Positions 1-8,491 of a stretch of 11,377 nt of DNA are shown here, one piece after another. The DNA is from Nothopassalora personata (taxonomy: Eukaryota > Ascomycota > Dothideomycetes > Mycosphaerellales > Mycosphaerellaceae), in the NCBI GenBank assembly GCA_033816765.1, contig JAVSIV010000054.1, positions 12,501 to 23,877 on the forward strand, in the 5' to 3' direction. Each line of letters begins with the position of its first letter. Positions within the stretch are counted from its first letter, which is position 1. A program made the position numbers and the translations under genes. The notes beneath the pieces are model-generated. The model did not search any database. It had not been told where the DNA came from and saw only the letters and a list, made by a program, of their open reading frames with translations.

Positions 1-328
1 TGTCCATTAGTGCCTGAGGTGTCATGGGTGGGGGGCTGGTTTAGGCTGTGAATGTTGTCGGGCTTGGCATTCACATGCAAATCTGAACATTCACTCCCAC
101 TCTCTTTTGGCCCGGAAGGCTTCTCAGCTCCCAGGTGGGATCCTTCCTGATGGGAGACCGTGACAGATTCCGAATCTGGTCTCCTCTTTCCTATACGACG
201 TCCAGGGGACGAGTTATCGCCGCCCAACTGGTCGCGATTACATAATCCCAACGCCAAAAACGTTGGGCGGCGGCGCCGCTCTATACTACCACAACTCGGA
301 CAGGCCTACATAGGGTAGTTAGTAGACA
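1..328. other. Foreign little-mutated flank, possibly an inserted LTR or other repeat
   Basis: Alignment of element B (minus strand) to its sister copy A stops at about 329-333. Everything to the left is unrelated to either copy. This stretch keeps many CA and TG dinucleotides, unlike the RIP-damaged elements, so it is probably younger or was not a RIP target. It begins TGTC and ends GACA at 325-328, exactly where homology to B stops, which would suit an LTR of about 328 bp. The first twelve bases and the reverse complement of the last twelve match imperfectly, and the mismatches are all or nearly all transitions. The left boundary coincides with the window edge, so this reading is weak. No convincing coding region is seen. 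It could equally be ordinary DNA joined by a deletion. Confidence 0.3.
218..272. repeat. Inverted repeat with an alternative inner hairpin
   Basis: An 11-bp perfect inverted repeat pairs CGCCGCCCAAC (218-228) with GTTGGGCGGCG (262-272) across a 33-nt loop. A second, competing hairpin uses CCCAACG (247-253) and CGTTGGG (261-267) with a 7-nt loop and shares the right arm. No function can be assigned. Confidence 0.6.
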
Positions 329-331
329 TTA

Positions 332-2652
332 CTACTTATACCTTAAGTCTTACCTCGCTAGGAAGTAAACGCGCTCCTGCCTCAATCGCGCGGTGTACAG
401 CTTAGAACGTGCTGTCCTTCTCGATAGTTCTTTCTTAGAGGTCGTTTAGCTCTTAGTCTTAGAAGGGTCCTAGTAGTACGCCCGGTGAATCCGCCTCTTC
501 TGCGGCGGGTAGTCCTTCGAACTACGTAGCTAAGATTCGTACTAACGAAACCTTTATAGTAGAGCTAGCGTCTACTACCACCTCGCTTCCCCCCTTCAAG
601 CCCGGCTAATTCTTCACGATGTCCGGTTTAAGAAACCTGCGATACCGTAATAACTTGTCGTCCTGCCTAAGCGTGTCCTGCTCCCTTCGAGAAAGGGCAT
701 CCGGCACAATCGCCTCGGTGCCCGGCCTATACACTAGTGAAAACTGGAACTTTGCAACTTCCTCAACCCACCGGATCTGCCGTTCGGAGAGCTGTCTCTT
801 CGTCATAAAGTATTCTAGGTTCTTATAGTCCGTCTAGATTGTAAAGGGCCTATATGTTTTTAACTCGGGAGCCTATTCCTTAAGACAAGACACTACCGCG
901 AGCATCTCCTTATCGTGAATGTCGTAGTTGATCTTAGCCTTATTAAGCTTCTTCGAGTAGAATCCTACTAGTTTTACGACTCTGTCCTTTTCTTGTAGGA
1001 GGGCGCCTCTAAGCGCAAAGCCGCTGTAGTCCGTCTCTAAAAAGGTGGGGAGCTCCGGGTTCTAGTAGGCTAAAACTAGTGCTTTACAGTACTTATCCTT
1101 TAGGGCCTTAAACGCATTGGCCTAACGATCTCCCTAGGAAAACACCTTGTTCTTGCCGGTTAGCGACGTTAAGGGCTCGGCGAGCTTTGAATAGTTTGGA
1201 ATAAACATCCGGTAGTAGTTCGCGAAGCCTAAGAAACGCCGCACTTCCTTCTAGGTAACTGGTGCCTTCTAGTTCTTTACTGCTGCTACCTTCTCGGGGT
1301 CGGGTCCTACTCCTCTCCCGTCGGCATGTACAATAAACCTAAGGTACTTAACCTTCTTCTATGCGAACTTACACTTCTCTAGATCTAGGAACAGGCCTCC
1401 GTCCTAAAGCTTCTAGAGCACGATGCGAACCTTCTAGAAATGGTCCTCTTTTGTTCCGTCGGAGTAAATAACGACGTCGTCAGCGTAGGCCGAGGCAAAG
1501 TCGTCTAGGTAGTCCCGTAACAAACTGTTAATGTACCGCTAGAATGTTATAGGGCCCCGGACAACCCGAACGGACATACTAGCCACTCCATAAACCGAAT
1601 CTAGTTCGAAAGCCGTCTTATACTCTTCGCCTCGGGCCATCCGAAGGTGGTGGAATGCGGTAATAACGTCAACCTTCGTGATCCATCTAGCGCCCGTTAG
1701 GTTGCGAATGGTTTCCGGGATCAATGGTAGCGGATAACGGTCCTGCTTAGTGATCGAGTTCAATGCTCTGTAATTATAGTAGAACCTAAGTCCTCCCCCG
1801 GGCTTCCTTACGAATAAGACGGGAGCCGCCGCTTCTAAGGTGGAAGGGCGAATGTAACCCTTACGCTGCAGTTCCGTTAGTGACTTCCGGAGGACAAGTA
1901 GCTCGTCTTTAGACATGCTGTAGAGCGGTCCCATAGCAGTGGTTCCGGGCTTCCGTCGCTTTCGTCCGTATCTCGATCTTATGGTCAAGGGTCGCCGCGG
2001 TGCGGAGCTAGCTTATCGGCTTCCCTAGTGGAAAACAGCGGCAACATATCCTAAAGTTCTGGAGGCAAGCCCTTCTTAAGTTCCTCTCGCGTAGGCGGCT
2101 CCTTCTTGCTAAGGGCTTTCTTAATATCTTCCACGGTTGCAGCGGCAATCGTAGCGAAACGCTCACCCCGATTCGTGTTCTTCGTTGGTTGCGTCCTTCG
2201 GGTACCCATTTCCTTGCTAAGCCATGGTAGTACCGGCGCTTTTTAGGCGCAGTCCGGATCTGGTTGTGCGCCTTCCACGGGTTCCCTAGGATTATAGGAA
2301 AGCCTAGATTAGGCACGACATAAGCATAAACTACCTAGTAGATCCCGGCAATTTCTATGCGGAAGGCGACTACTCCTTCGATCGAGTTCCGCATCGCCTT
2401 CGTAAACCCTGTAGCCCTACGGCTCTCGTTACTAACATACGTGAGACCGAGGCCTTTCGCCAGGTCTCCGTTAATCATAGCGTAGCACATGCATCCTTCA
2501 TCGATAAGGGCAAACGTTCCGTAACTTTCGTTTAGGAGTACGTCGGTATATACAAGATTCCTATTTATAGAACTCTTGACTGCGTTCCACCCCTTTACCA
2601 GTGCTTCTTTGTCTCCTGGTTCTGGCTTTCGACTAGGAGCTAGTCTTTTCCC
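332..2652 (-). pseudogene. Element B pol remnant (protease, RT, RNase H; integrase lost)
   Basis: Pol would be made by -1 slippage at 2652-2646. The frame runs open through a retroviral-type aspartic protease whose active site reads ALID-E-G (Asp at 2502-2500), where the family norm is D-S/T-G. The RT follows: motif A K-V-D-V keeps its catalytic Asp (1670-1668) and YADD begins at 1487. An RNase H C-terminal piece with the PDALSRRE motif lies at 806-606. Between about 2190 and 1550 there are eight single-base indels relative to copy A. Before and after that stretch the frames are clean and interrupted only by TAG/TAA. A 15-bp in-frame insertion relative to A lies at about 579-594. Homology ends near 332, so the integrase catalytic core and chromodomain are absent. 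Not functional. Confidence 0.9.
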
Positions 2653-3845
2653 ATCTCTTCGGGATCCGACTTAAACCCGTCGTCCTCTAGGATCGGCGCG
2701 ACCGAGGCCGCATTAATCCTAGTGGGGTTGACTGCTGCGGCGTACGGGCATTCCTTCACTCGATGTCTGCTCGCTCTATAGCGGAAGCAGAGCTGTTCTT
2801 AGCGCCTACGATCCCTCTCCGCAGTGTCTACCCATTTTGCTCTCTGCCTCCCTTTGTCCTCCTTCCGATCTCCGCGACTTCTAGGGCGGCCTCCGCTTGT
2901 CCGGGTTGGTGCCATGATAGTGTCACCATCGGCATCAACCTAGCTACTAGCCGTTCTCGTAAAAGAACGGGTAGTAACCATGGCGGTCGCACTGGAGTCC
3001 TTGTTGTTGTCCTTCCACCTCTTATGGGCTATTTTGAACTGGTCCGTGTCCTCGAGGTTAGTCATGATCCGTTCGACCTCCCCCGCAAACTCGTAGTAGT
3101 CCTCCTTCTTCGGCATGGCCGCCGTGTACATCCGAACGGGGTTCGAGAAGGTGTTGCGTAAGTAACCAATCTTCGCGTCGTCGCTCTAGTTCTCTCCGCC
3201 GGTGCTTAGTAGGAGTCCGTCGAATTTCATCTAGTGATCGTGCTAAGGTTAACCGTTCGCATGTTTGATCTTAGTGAGCTGCTCTAGGGCCTTGGCGCGC
3301 TCGTTGCTATTACCGAAGACTTTATCGAGTTGCGTAAAGAAAGCAACGGGGTCCTTCCCAAGTTCGCCGTCTCCCTTGTCCTAGAAGTGCCGCATCCTAG
3401 TACGCTCCCTCGCTGGCAAGGTGTCGTTAATCGCGTTCCAGTAATACTCCTTAGAGAGCGTCGGTTTTAGGGCGGATCGCACCCTAAAAGAGCTCTTTAA
3501 CCTTAAGAAGTAATCGCGGAATGTCTCTACCTTACCGTCCTAGGAAGGGGGGTTCTAACCTCTAGGACCCGACGGTTCTTCTCCGGTGCGCGGCGAGGGC
3601 GCGGCGGCGTTTAGCGTCTATAGTAGCTGTCTTATTAGGTTACTAGTAGTCGTCTTATCATGAACTAGTGGCGAGACTACAGGTGTTAACTAACGTCGAG
3701 CGTCTTCCGATTCTTTCAAAGCGGCGCGCGTCGTAATCAACTCGGCTTGCATCTCTTCCTGTCGCTAGTACAGTTGCTGTAGCATAAGTTGGAAGTTTTC
3801 ATTCGGGGCACCAGTCCCGGGGTTCTCGCTACCCGGCGACGTCAT
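2640..3845 (-). pseudogene. Element B gag (capsid/nucleocapsid), RIP-mutated
   Basis: One frame of 402 codons including the stop runs from an ATG at 3845 to the TAG at 2642-2640. It is interrupted only by TAG/TAA codons, with no frameshift seen. The start was chosen because it lies 58 nt after the 5' LTR and is in frame with the longest open piece (3131-2940). The product would be the structural protein of the virus-like particle. The middle resembles the fungal Retrotrans_gag capsid domain, and a zinc-knuckle remnant near the C terminus reads C-x2-Y-x4-H-x4-C (Cys at 2789 and 2750). The second Cys has become Tyr (TAT, probably from TGT), and copy A shares the change. The TAG at 2939-2937 is also shared with A, so some damage predates the divergence or hit the same sites twice. 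Confidence 0.9.
2646..2652 (-). promoter_or_regulatory. -1 ribosomal frameshift heptamer GGGAAAA, gag-pol overlap
   Basis: On the minus strand gag reads ATG-GGA-AAA-GAC-TAG, so G_GGA_AAA is a canonical X_XXY_YYZ slippery site two codons before the gag stop (2642-2640). The pol frame lies exactly -1 relative to gag and is open from this point into the protease. Copy A shows the same frame relationship. The -1 gag-pol overlap is known in fungal chromoviruses such as MAGGY and CfT-1. I did not fold a downstream stimulatory structure. Confidence 0.75.
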
Positions 3846-3892
3846 CACGTATCCCGTCTCTTTAATGGTGGGTGCCTAGCTGATTCGAATGG

Positions 3893-3903
3893 ATCGAACT
3901 TAA
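3893..3903 (-). promoter_or_regulatory. Primer binding site of element B, self-priming type
   Basis: On the minus strand TAAGTTCGAT (3902-3893) starts one base after the 5' LTR. It is perfectly complementary over 10 nt to ATCGAACTTA inside the same LTR (on the plus strand TAAGTTCGAT, 3952-3961). This is the Tf1/sushi arrangement, where the 5' end of the RNA folds back to prime minus-strand DNA synthesis in place of a tRNA. The LTR match would mark the RNA 5' end at about LTR position 105. Confidence 0.7.
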
Positions 3904-4066
3904 TGTTACGGTGTGAACGACGTATACACTAAAGTTCTGTGAAGTTTGTAATAAGTTCGATATGGAAGAAAGGAGAAGTCACAAGCTGTCCGAAGAAAAG
4001 GTGTCGGAAAGCAATCCGAACGCACAGGCGCAGCCTATGCCAAGAAACAGGGGCCCGCCCCTTACA
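3904..4066 (-). repeat. 5' LTR of element B (163 bp)
   Basis: On the minus strand it starts TGTAAGGGGCGGGCCCC and ends CGTAACA, giving TGT...ACA termini. Near-identical copies lie at 9725-9886 and 10696-10857. It abuts the primer site of B on the inside and the 5-bp duplication ACTAC (4067-4071) on the outside. It differs from the other two at several positions where they agree (for example TATACACTAAAG against TATATACTGAAG, and TATGCCAAG against TATGCTAAG), so it belongs to a separate insertion. Confidence 0.93.
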
Positions 4067-4071
4067 ACTAC
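4067..4071. repeat. Target site duplication ACTAC, first copy
   Basis: These five bases follow B's LTR and continue as TACGAG into A's gag. The partner copy, GTAGT at 9887-9891, adjoins the other half of the same gag on the opposite strand. Together they rebuild the uninterrupted gag as seen in B, where the equivalent site is 3096-3100. Five-bp duplications are usual for Ty3/gypsy integration. Confidence 0.85.
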
Positions 4072-4527
4072 TACGAGTTTACGGGGGAGGTCGAACGGAT
4101 TATAACTAACCTCGAGGACACGGACCAGTTCAAAATAGCCTACAAGAGGTAGAAGGACAATAACAAGGACTCTAGTGCAACCGCTATAGTTACTACCCGT
4201 TCTTTTGCGAGAGCGGCTAGTAAATAGGTTAATGCCGATAGTGACACTATTATAGCACCAACCCGGACAAGCGGAGGCCGCCCTAGAAGTCGTAGAGATC
4301 GGAAGGAGGACAAAGGGAGGTAGAGAGCAAAATAGGTAGACACCGCGGAGAGAGATCGCAGGCGTTAAGAACAGCTCTGCTTCCGCTATAGAGCGAGCGG
4401 ACATCGAGTAAAGGAATGCCCGTACGCCGCAGCAGTTAATCCTACTAGGATTAACGCGGCCTCGGTCGCGCCGATCCTAGAGGACGACGGGTTTAAGTCG
4501 GATCCCGGAGAGATAGGAAAAGACTAG
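4069..4527 (+). pseudogene. Element A gag, 3' part
   Basis: This is the C-terminal part of the capsid/nucleocapsid protein, joined directly to B's LTR. It starts mid-codon-series at a Tyr-Tyr-Glu-Phe segment matching B at 3099 downward and ends at TAG 4525-4527. Several TAG codons interrupt it, including one at the Trp that B still has in the KRWKDNN segment. The zinc knuckle has Cys 4378, His 4402 and Cys 4417, but Tyr (TAT, 4387) where the second Cys should be. The residue after it is Arg (AGA) where Gly (GGA) is usual. The slippery heptamer before the stop now reads AGGAAAA (4515-4521). The 5' half of this gene is at 9887-10637 on the other strand. Confidence 0.9.
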
Positions 4528-6899
4528 CTCCTAGTCGAAAGCTAGAACTAGGAGACAAAGAAGCACTAGTAAAGGGGTAGAACGCAGTCAAGAGTTCTAT
4601 AAATAGGAATCTTGTATATACTAACGTACTCCTAAACGAAAGTTACGGAACGTTTGCCCTTATCGATAAAGGATGTATGTACTACGCTATGATTAATGGA
4701 GACTTGGCGAAAGGCCTCGGTCTTACGTATGTTAGTAACGAGAGCCGCAGGGCTACAGGGTTTACGAAGGCGATGCGGAACTCGATCGAAGGAGTAGTCG
4801 CCTTCCGCATAGAAATTGCCGGGATCTACTAGGTGGTTTATGCTTATGTCGTGTCTAATCTAGACTTCCCTATAATCCTAGGGAACCCGTAGAAGGCGCA
4901 CAATTAGATCCGGACCGCGCCTAAAAAGCGCCGGTACTACCATAGCTTAGCAAAGAAATAGGTACCCGAAGGGCGTAACTACGAAGAACACGAGTCGGGT
5001 AAGCGTTTCGCTACGATTGCCGCGGCAACCGTGGAAGATATTAAGAAAGCCCTTAGCAAAAAGGAGCCGCCTACGCGAGAGGAACTTAAGAAGGGCTTAC
5101 CTCTAGAACTTTAGGATATGTTGCCGCTGTTTTCTACTAGGAAAGCTAACAAACTAGCTCTATACCGCGGCGACCTTAACTATAAGATCGAGATACGGAC
5201 GAAAGCCGACGGAAGCCCGGAACCATTGCCCTAGGGACCGCTCTACAGCATGTCTAAAGACGAGCTACTTGTCCTCCGGAAGTCACTAACGGAACTATAG
5301 CGTAAGAGTTATATTCGCCCTTCTACCTTAGAAGCGGCGGCTCCCGTCTTATTCGTAAAGAAGCCCGGGAGAGGACTTAGGTTCTACTATAATTACAGAG
5401 CATTGAACTCGATCACTAAGCAGGACCGTTATCCGCTACTATTGATCCCGGAACCCATGCGGAACCTAACGGGCGCTAGATGGATTACGAAGGTTAACGT
5501 TGTTGCCGCATTCTATTACCTCTGGATGGCTCGAGGTGAAGAGTATAAGACGGCTTTTCGAACTAGATTCGGTTTATGGGAGTGGCTAGTATGTCCGTTC
5601 GGGTTGTCCGGGGCCCCTATAACATTCTAGCGGTACATTAACAGTTTGTTACGGGACTACCTAGACGACTTTGCCTCGGCCTACGCTGACGACGTCGTTA
5701 TTTACTCCGACGGAACAAAAGAGGACCATTTCTAGAAGGTTCGCATCGTGCTCTAGAAGCTTTAGGACGGAGGCCTGTTCCTAGATCTAGAGAAGTGTAA
5801 GTTCGCATAGAAGAAGGTTAAGTACCTTAGGTTTATTGTACATGCCGACGGGAGAGGAGTAGGACCCGACCCCGAGAAGGTAGCAGCAGTAAAGAACTAG
5901 AAGGCACCAGTTACCTAGAAGGAAGTGCGGCGTTTCTTAGGCTTCGCGAACTACTACCGGATGTTTATTCCAAACTATTCAAAGCTCGCCGAGCCCTTAA
6001 CGTCGCTAACCGGCAAGAACAAGGTGTTTTCCTAGGGAGATCGTTAGGCCAATGCGTTTAAGTCCCTAAAGGATAAGTACTGCAAAGCACTAGTTTTAGC
6101 CTACTAGAACCCGGAGCTCCCCACCTTTTTAGAGACGGACTGCAGCGGCTTTGCGCTTAGAGGCGCCCTCCTATAAGAAAAGGACGGAGTCGTGAAACCA
6201 GTAGGATTCTACTCGAAGAAGCTCAACAAGGCTGAGATTAACTACGACATTCACGATAAGGAGATACTCGCGGTAGTGTCCTATCTTAAAGAATAGGCTC
6301 CCGAGTTGAAAACATGTAGGCCCTTTACAATCTAGACGGACTACAAGAACCTAGAATACTTTATGACGAAGAGACAGCTTTCCGAACGGCAGATCCGGTG
6401 GGTTGAGGAAGTTGTAAAATTCCAGTTTTCACTAGTATATAGGCCGGGCACCGAGGCGATTGTACCGGACGCCCTTTCTCGAAGGGAGCAAGACACGCTT
6501 AGGCAGAACGACAAGTTATCACGGTATCGCAGGTTTCTTGAACCGGACATCGTAAAGGATTGGCCGGGCTCGAAGGTAGCAGACGTTAGCTCGACTATAA
6601 AGGTTTCGTTAGTACGAATCTTAGCCACGCAGTTCGAAGGACTATCCGCTACAGAAGAGGCGGATTCACCGGGCGCACCACAGGGACCCTTCTAAGACTA
6701 AGAGCTAAACGACCTCTAGGAAAGAACTATCGAGAAGGACAGCACATTCTAAGCGGTACACCGCGCGATTGAGGTAGGAGCGCGTTCACTTCCTAGCGAG
6801 GTGAAACTTAAGGTGCAAGCAGGTGACTATAGCATCGACCGTAACGGGTATCTTCGCTACCGCGGTAGGATTTAGGTGCCTAGAGCTTCTAGTTTTACG

Positions 6900-7950
6900 G
6901 AGTCCGACTACAAGGAGGCGGACACAGCGATTCTACAGAACGACACCCTTCGAACTAAGCTAATCCAATCCGTGCACGATTCACCGGTGTACGGCCACCC
7001 TAGCCGGGACTCCACGGTATCGATACTAAGTCGTAACTTCTACTAGCCCCTACAGTCTAAGCACGTGAGGCAGTTCTTAAGGAACTGTAACCACTGCGGC
7101 AGGAATAAGGTGTAGAGAGAACAAAAACACGGCCTCCTACAACCCTTACCGGTCCCCGACCGATTCTTCTAGGAGATCTCGATGGATTTTATGACGGATA
7201 TGCCCGAGTCGCAAGGGAACACTTGCCTCTAGGTAATTAAGGATCGACTAAGCAAGACCGTCGTTTTAGAAGCGATGCCCACCATAAAAGCCGAGGACTG
7301 CGCTAAAAGGTTCTTAGACTGCTAGGTGAGATACTACGGCCTCCCTTAAGCTATTACGAGTGACCGGGGTACCAACTGGACGAGTACCTTCTAGAGGACC
7401 TTCTGTCGTTTAACCGGTGTGAAACAGAGGCTTAGCTCCGCCTACTACCCATAAACTGACGGAGGCCCGGAACGGTTAAACTAGGAAGTCTAGGCTTACC
7501 TTCGCAACTACATTAACTATAAGCAGTCCGACTGGAAACGCTAGCTCCCTACGGCGCAACTTACTCTAAACGCGCGGTATCACGCTAGGCTAGGAATAAG
7601 CCCTTTCTTCGCGGTACACGGATACGAGGCACCATTACCCGTTCAGTTACAACCGGATCTAGAGACCTCTCAGTTGGACGCCGCGCAACGGGTAACGCTA
7701 TTCGTGGAAAGGATGTAAAAGATCACGGACCTGTGTTAGGCGAGCATAGCTGAAGCCGCCTAAAAACAGGAGGACTACGCTAACCGGGATAGGAAGCCCG
7801 CACTAATCTATCGTGTAGGCGACAAAGTTTAGCTAGATCTACGCAACTATGTCACTATACGACTAAAGAAGAGCCTCGACTATAGACACGCGAAGTATAC
7901 GGTAGCAGAAGTGATCTCACCGTTGTCTATACGCTTGTCTAGGATCCCCG
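6900..7950 (+). other. Integrase region of element A pol
   Basis: The HHCC zinc-binding domain is intact: His codons at 6975 and 6996, Cys codons at 7086 and 7095 (C-x2-C). The catalytic core has Asp 7185 (within S-M-D-F), Asp 7362 (T-S-D-R-G-T) and Glu 7470. The last two are separated by exactly 35 residues, the D-D-35-E signature of retroviral-type integrases. Integrase would insert the cDNA into the host chromosome. All seven key residues survive although TAG/TAA stops occur every 20-30 codons, including CAA-to-TAA at 7452 just before the T-D-G that leads to Glu. Confidence 0.9.
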
Positions 7951-8060
7951 ACGGGATCCACCCGGTCTTCCATCCTAACTTACTACGACCTGCAAGCTAA
8001 GACCCCTTGCCTGGACAGGAGATCGATGACAAACAGCCGGACCCCATTATAATTGAGTCT

Positions 8061-8230
8061 CACGAAGAGTGCCAGGTGGAAGAGATCCTTTGCGCCAGAA
8101 CCAAGGTTAGAGGTCGAGGCCGAGTACGCGAAGTCCTAGTGAAATGGACCGGATACCACAAGCCTACATAGGAACCATTAGGGTACCTCGCGGACACCGC
8201 AGCCGCGGATGACTTCGAGAGGAGATATAG
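8061..8230 (+). other. C-terminal chromodomain of element A integrase
   Basis: In the pol frame, a QVEEIL start (about 8073), a basic loop, VLVKWTGY (8136-8156) and an expected T-W-E-P segment (8166-8177) match the chromodomain of chromovirus integrases. This domain is thought to steer integration to chromatin with particular histone marks. The Trp of VKWTGY is intact (TGG 8145), while the Trp of T-W-E-P has become TAG (8169-8171). Confidence 0.88.
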
Positions 8231-8491
8231 TAACCCAATGACTCATGACGGACCGAAGGAGGCATAGGATACGAACAGAAGGGGGAGAAGGCGAAAAGGT
8301 AAGGATTACTAGGGATTTAGCGTGGACACAGGCGTTTAGGAAAAGGTAGGCGTTCTTTTAGGTTAGGGAGTCTTTTTAGGAGATAGAGAGAAGTGAGAAG
8401 GCATAGGTGAGTTTGAGAGCGTTTCATTTCAGCGGCGTCCGCCGCAAAAGCAGCGGAGCCCGATCCCTTTCGAGATAGCTACATGCTGTGA

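Larger units (their letters stand above)
329..4066 (-). mobile_element. Element B: 3'-truncated RIP-mutated Ty3/gypsy chromovirus
   Basis: Read on the minus strand this is 5' LTR (4066-3904), primer site, gag (3845-2640), a -1 frameshift site, and pol with protease, reverse transcriptase and RNase H. It breaks off near 332, before the integrase zinc finger. Integrase, chromodomain, 3' region and 3' LTR are missing or lie beyond the window. It is the same family as element A: gag and pol align base for base over most of their length, with mostly transition differences. It carries fewer RIP stops than A and retains features A has lost (gag start codon, slippery heptamer, RT motif A aspartate). 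It inserted into A's gag, shown by the ACTAC duplication beside its 5' LTR. Confidence 0.9.
4516..8396 (+). pseudogene. Element A pol: PR-RT-RNase H-integrase-chromodomain, RIP-mutated
   Basis: The polyprotein of about 1,250-1,290 codons lies in the -1 frame of gag. It begins at the former slippery site; the exact end is unclear because TAG codons from 8265 on may be mutated or real, and the first TGA is at 8394. Protease active site reads D-K-G (4665-4673; B has D-E-G). RT motif A Asp is changed to Asn (AAC 5496-5498), so RT would be dead even without stops. YADD is intact (5682-5693), as is CPFGLSGAP just before 5630. RNase H acidic residues are Asp 6138, Glu 6261 and Asp 6339. Integrase and chromodomain are described separately. 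Longest open pieces are 5403-5630 and 6363-6695. About 44 in-frame stops, none TGA. Confidence 0.93.

Noticed and set aside
2763..3161. Plus-strand open frame of 132 codons, and its counterpart on the minus strand at 3979-4404
   Set aside because: Both are antisense shadows of gag. Their similarity to each other only reflects the two gag copies.
3860..3903. tRNA-like T-arm sequence GTTCGATCC in the leader of element B
   Set aside because: No cloverleaf can be formed around it; it overlaps the self-priming site, which accounts for its position.
4516..8396. TAG reassigned to an amino acid in this organism
   Set aside because: TAG replaces both Gln (CAG) and Trp (TGG) codons and is matched by silent CpA-to-TpA changes and lost start and catalytic residues, so mutation explains it better.
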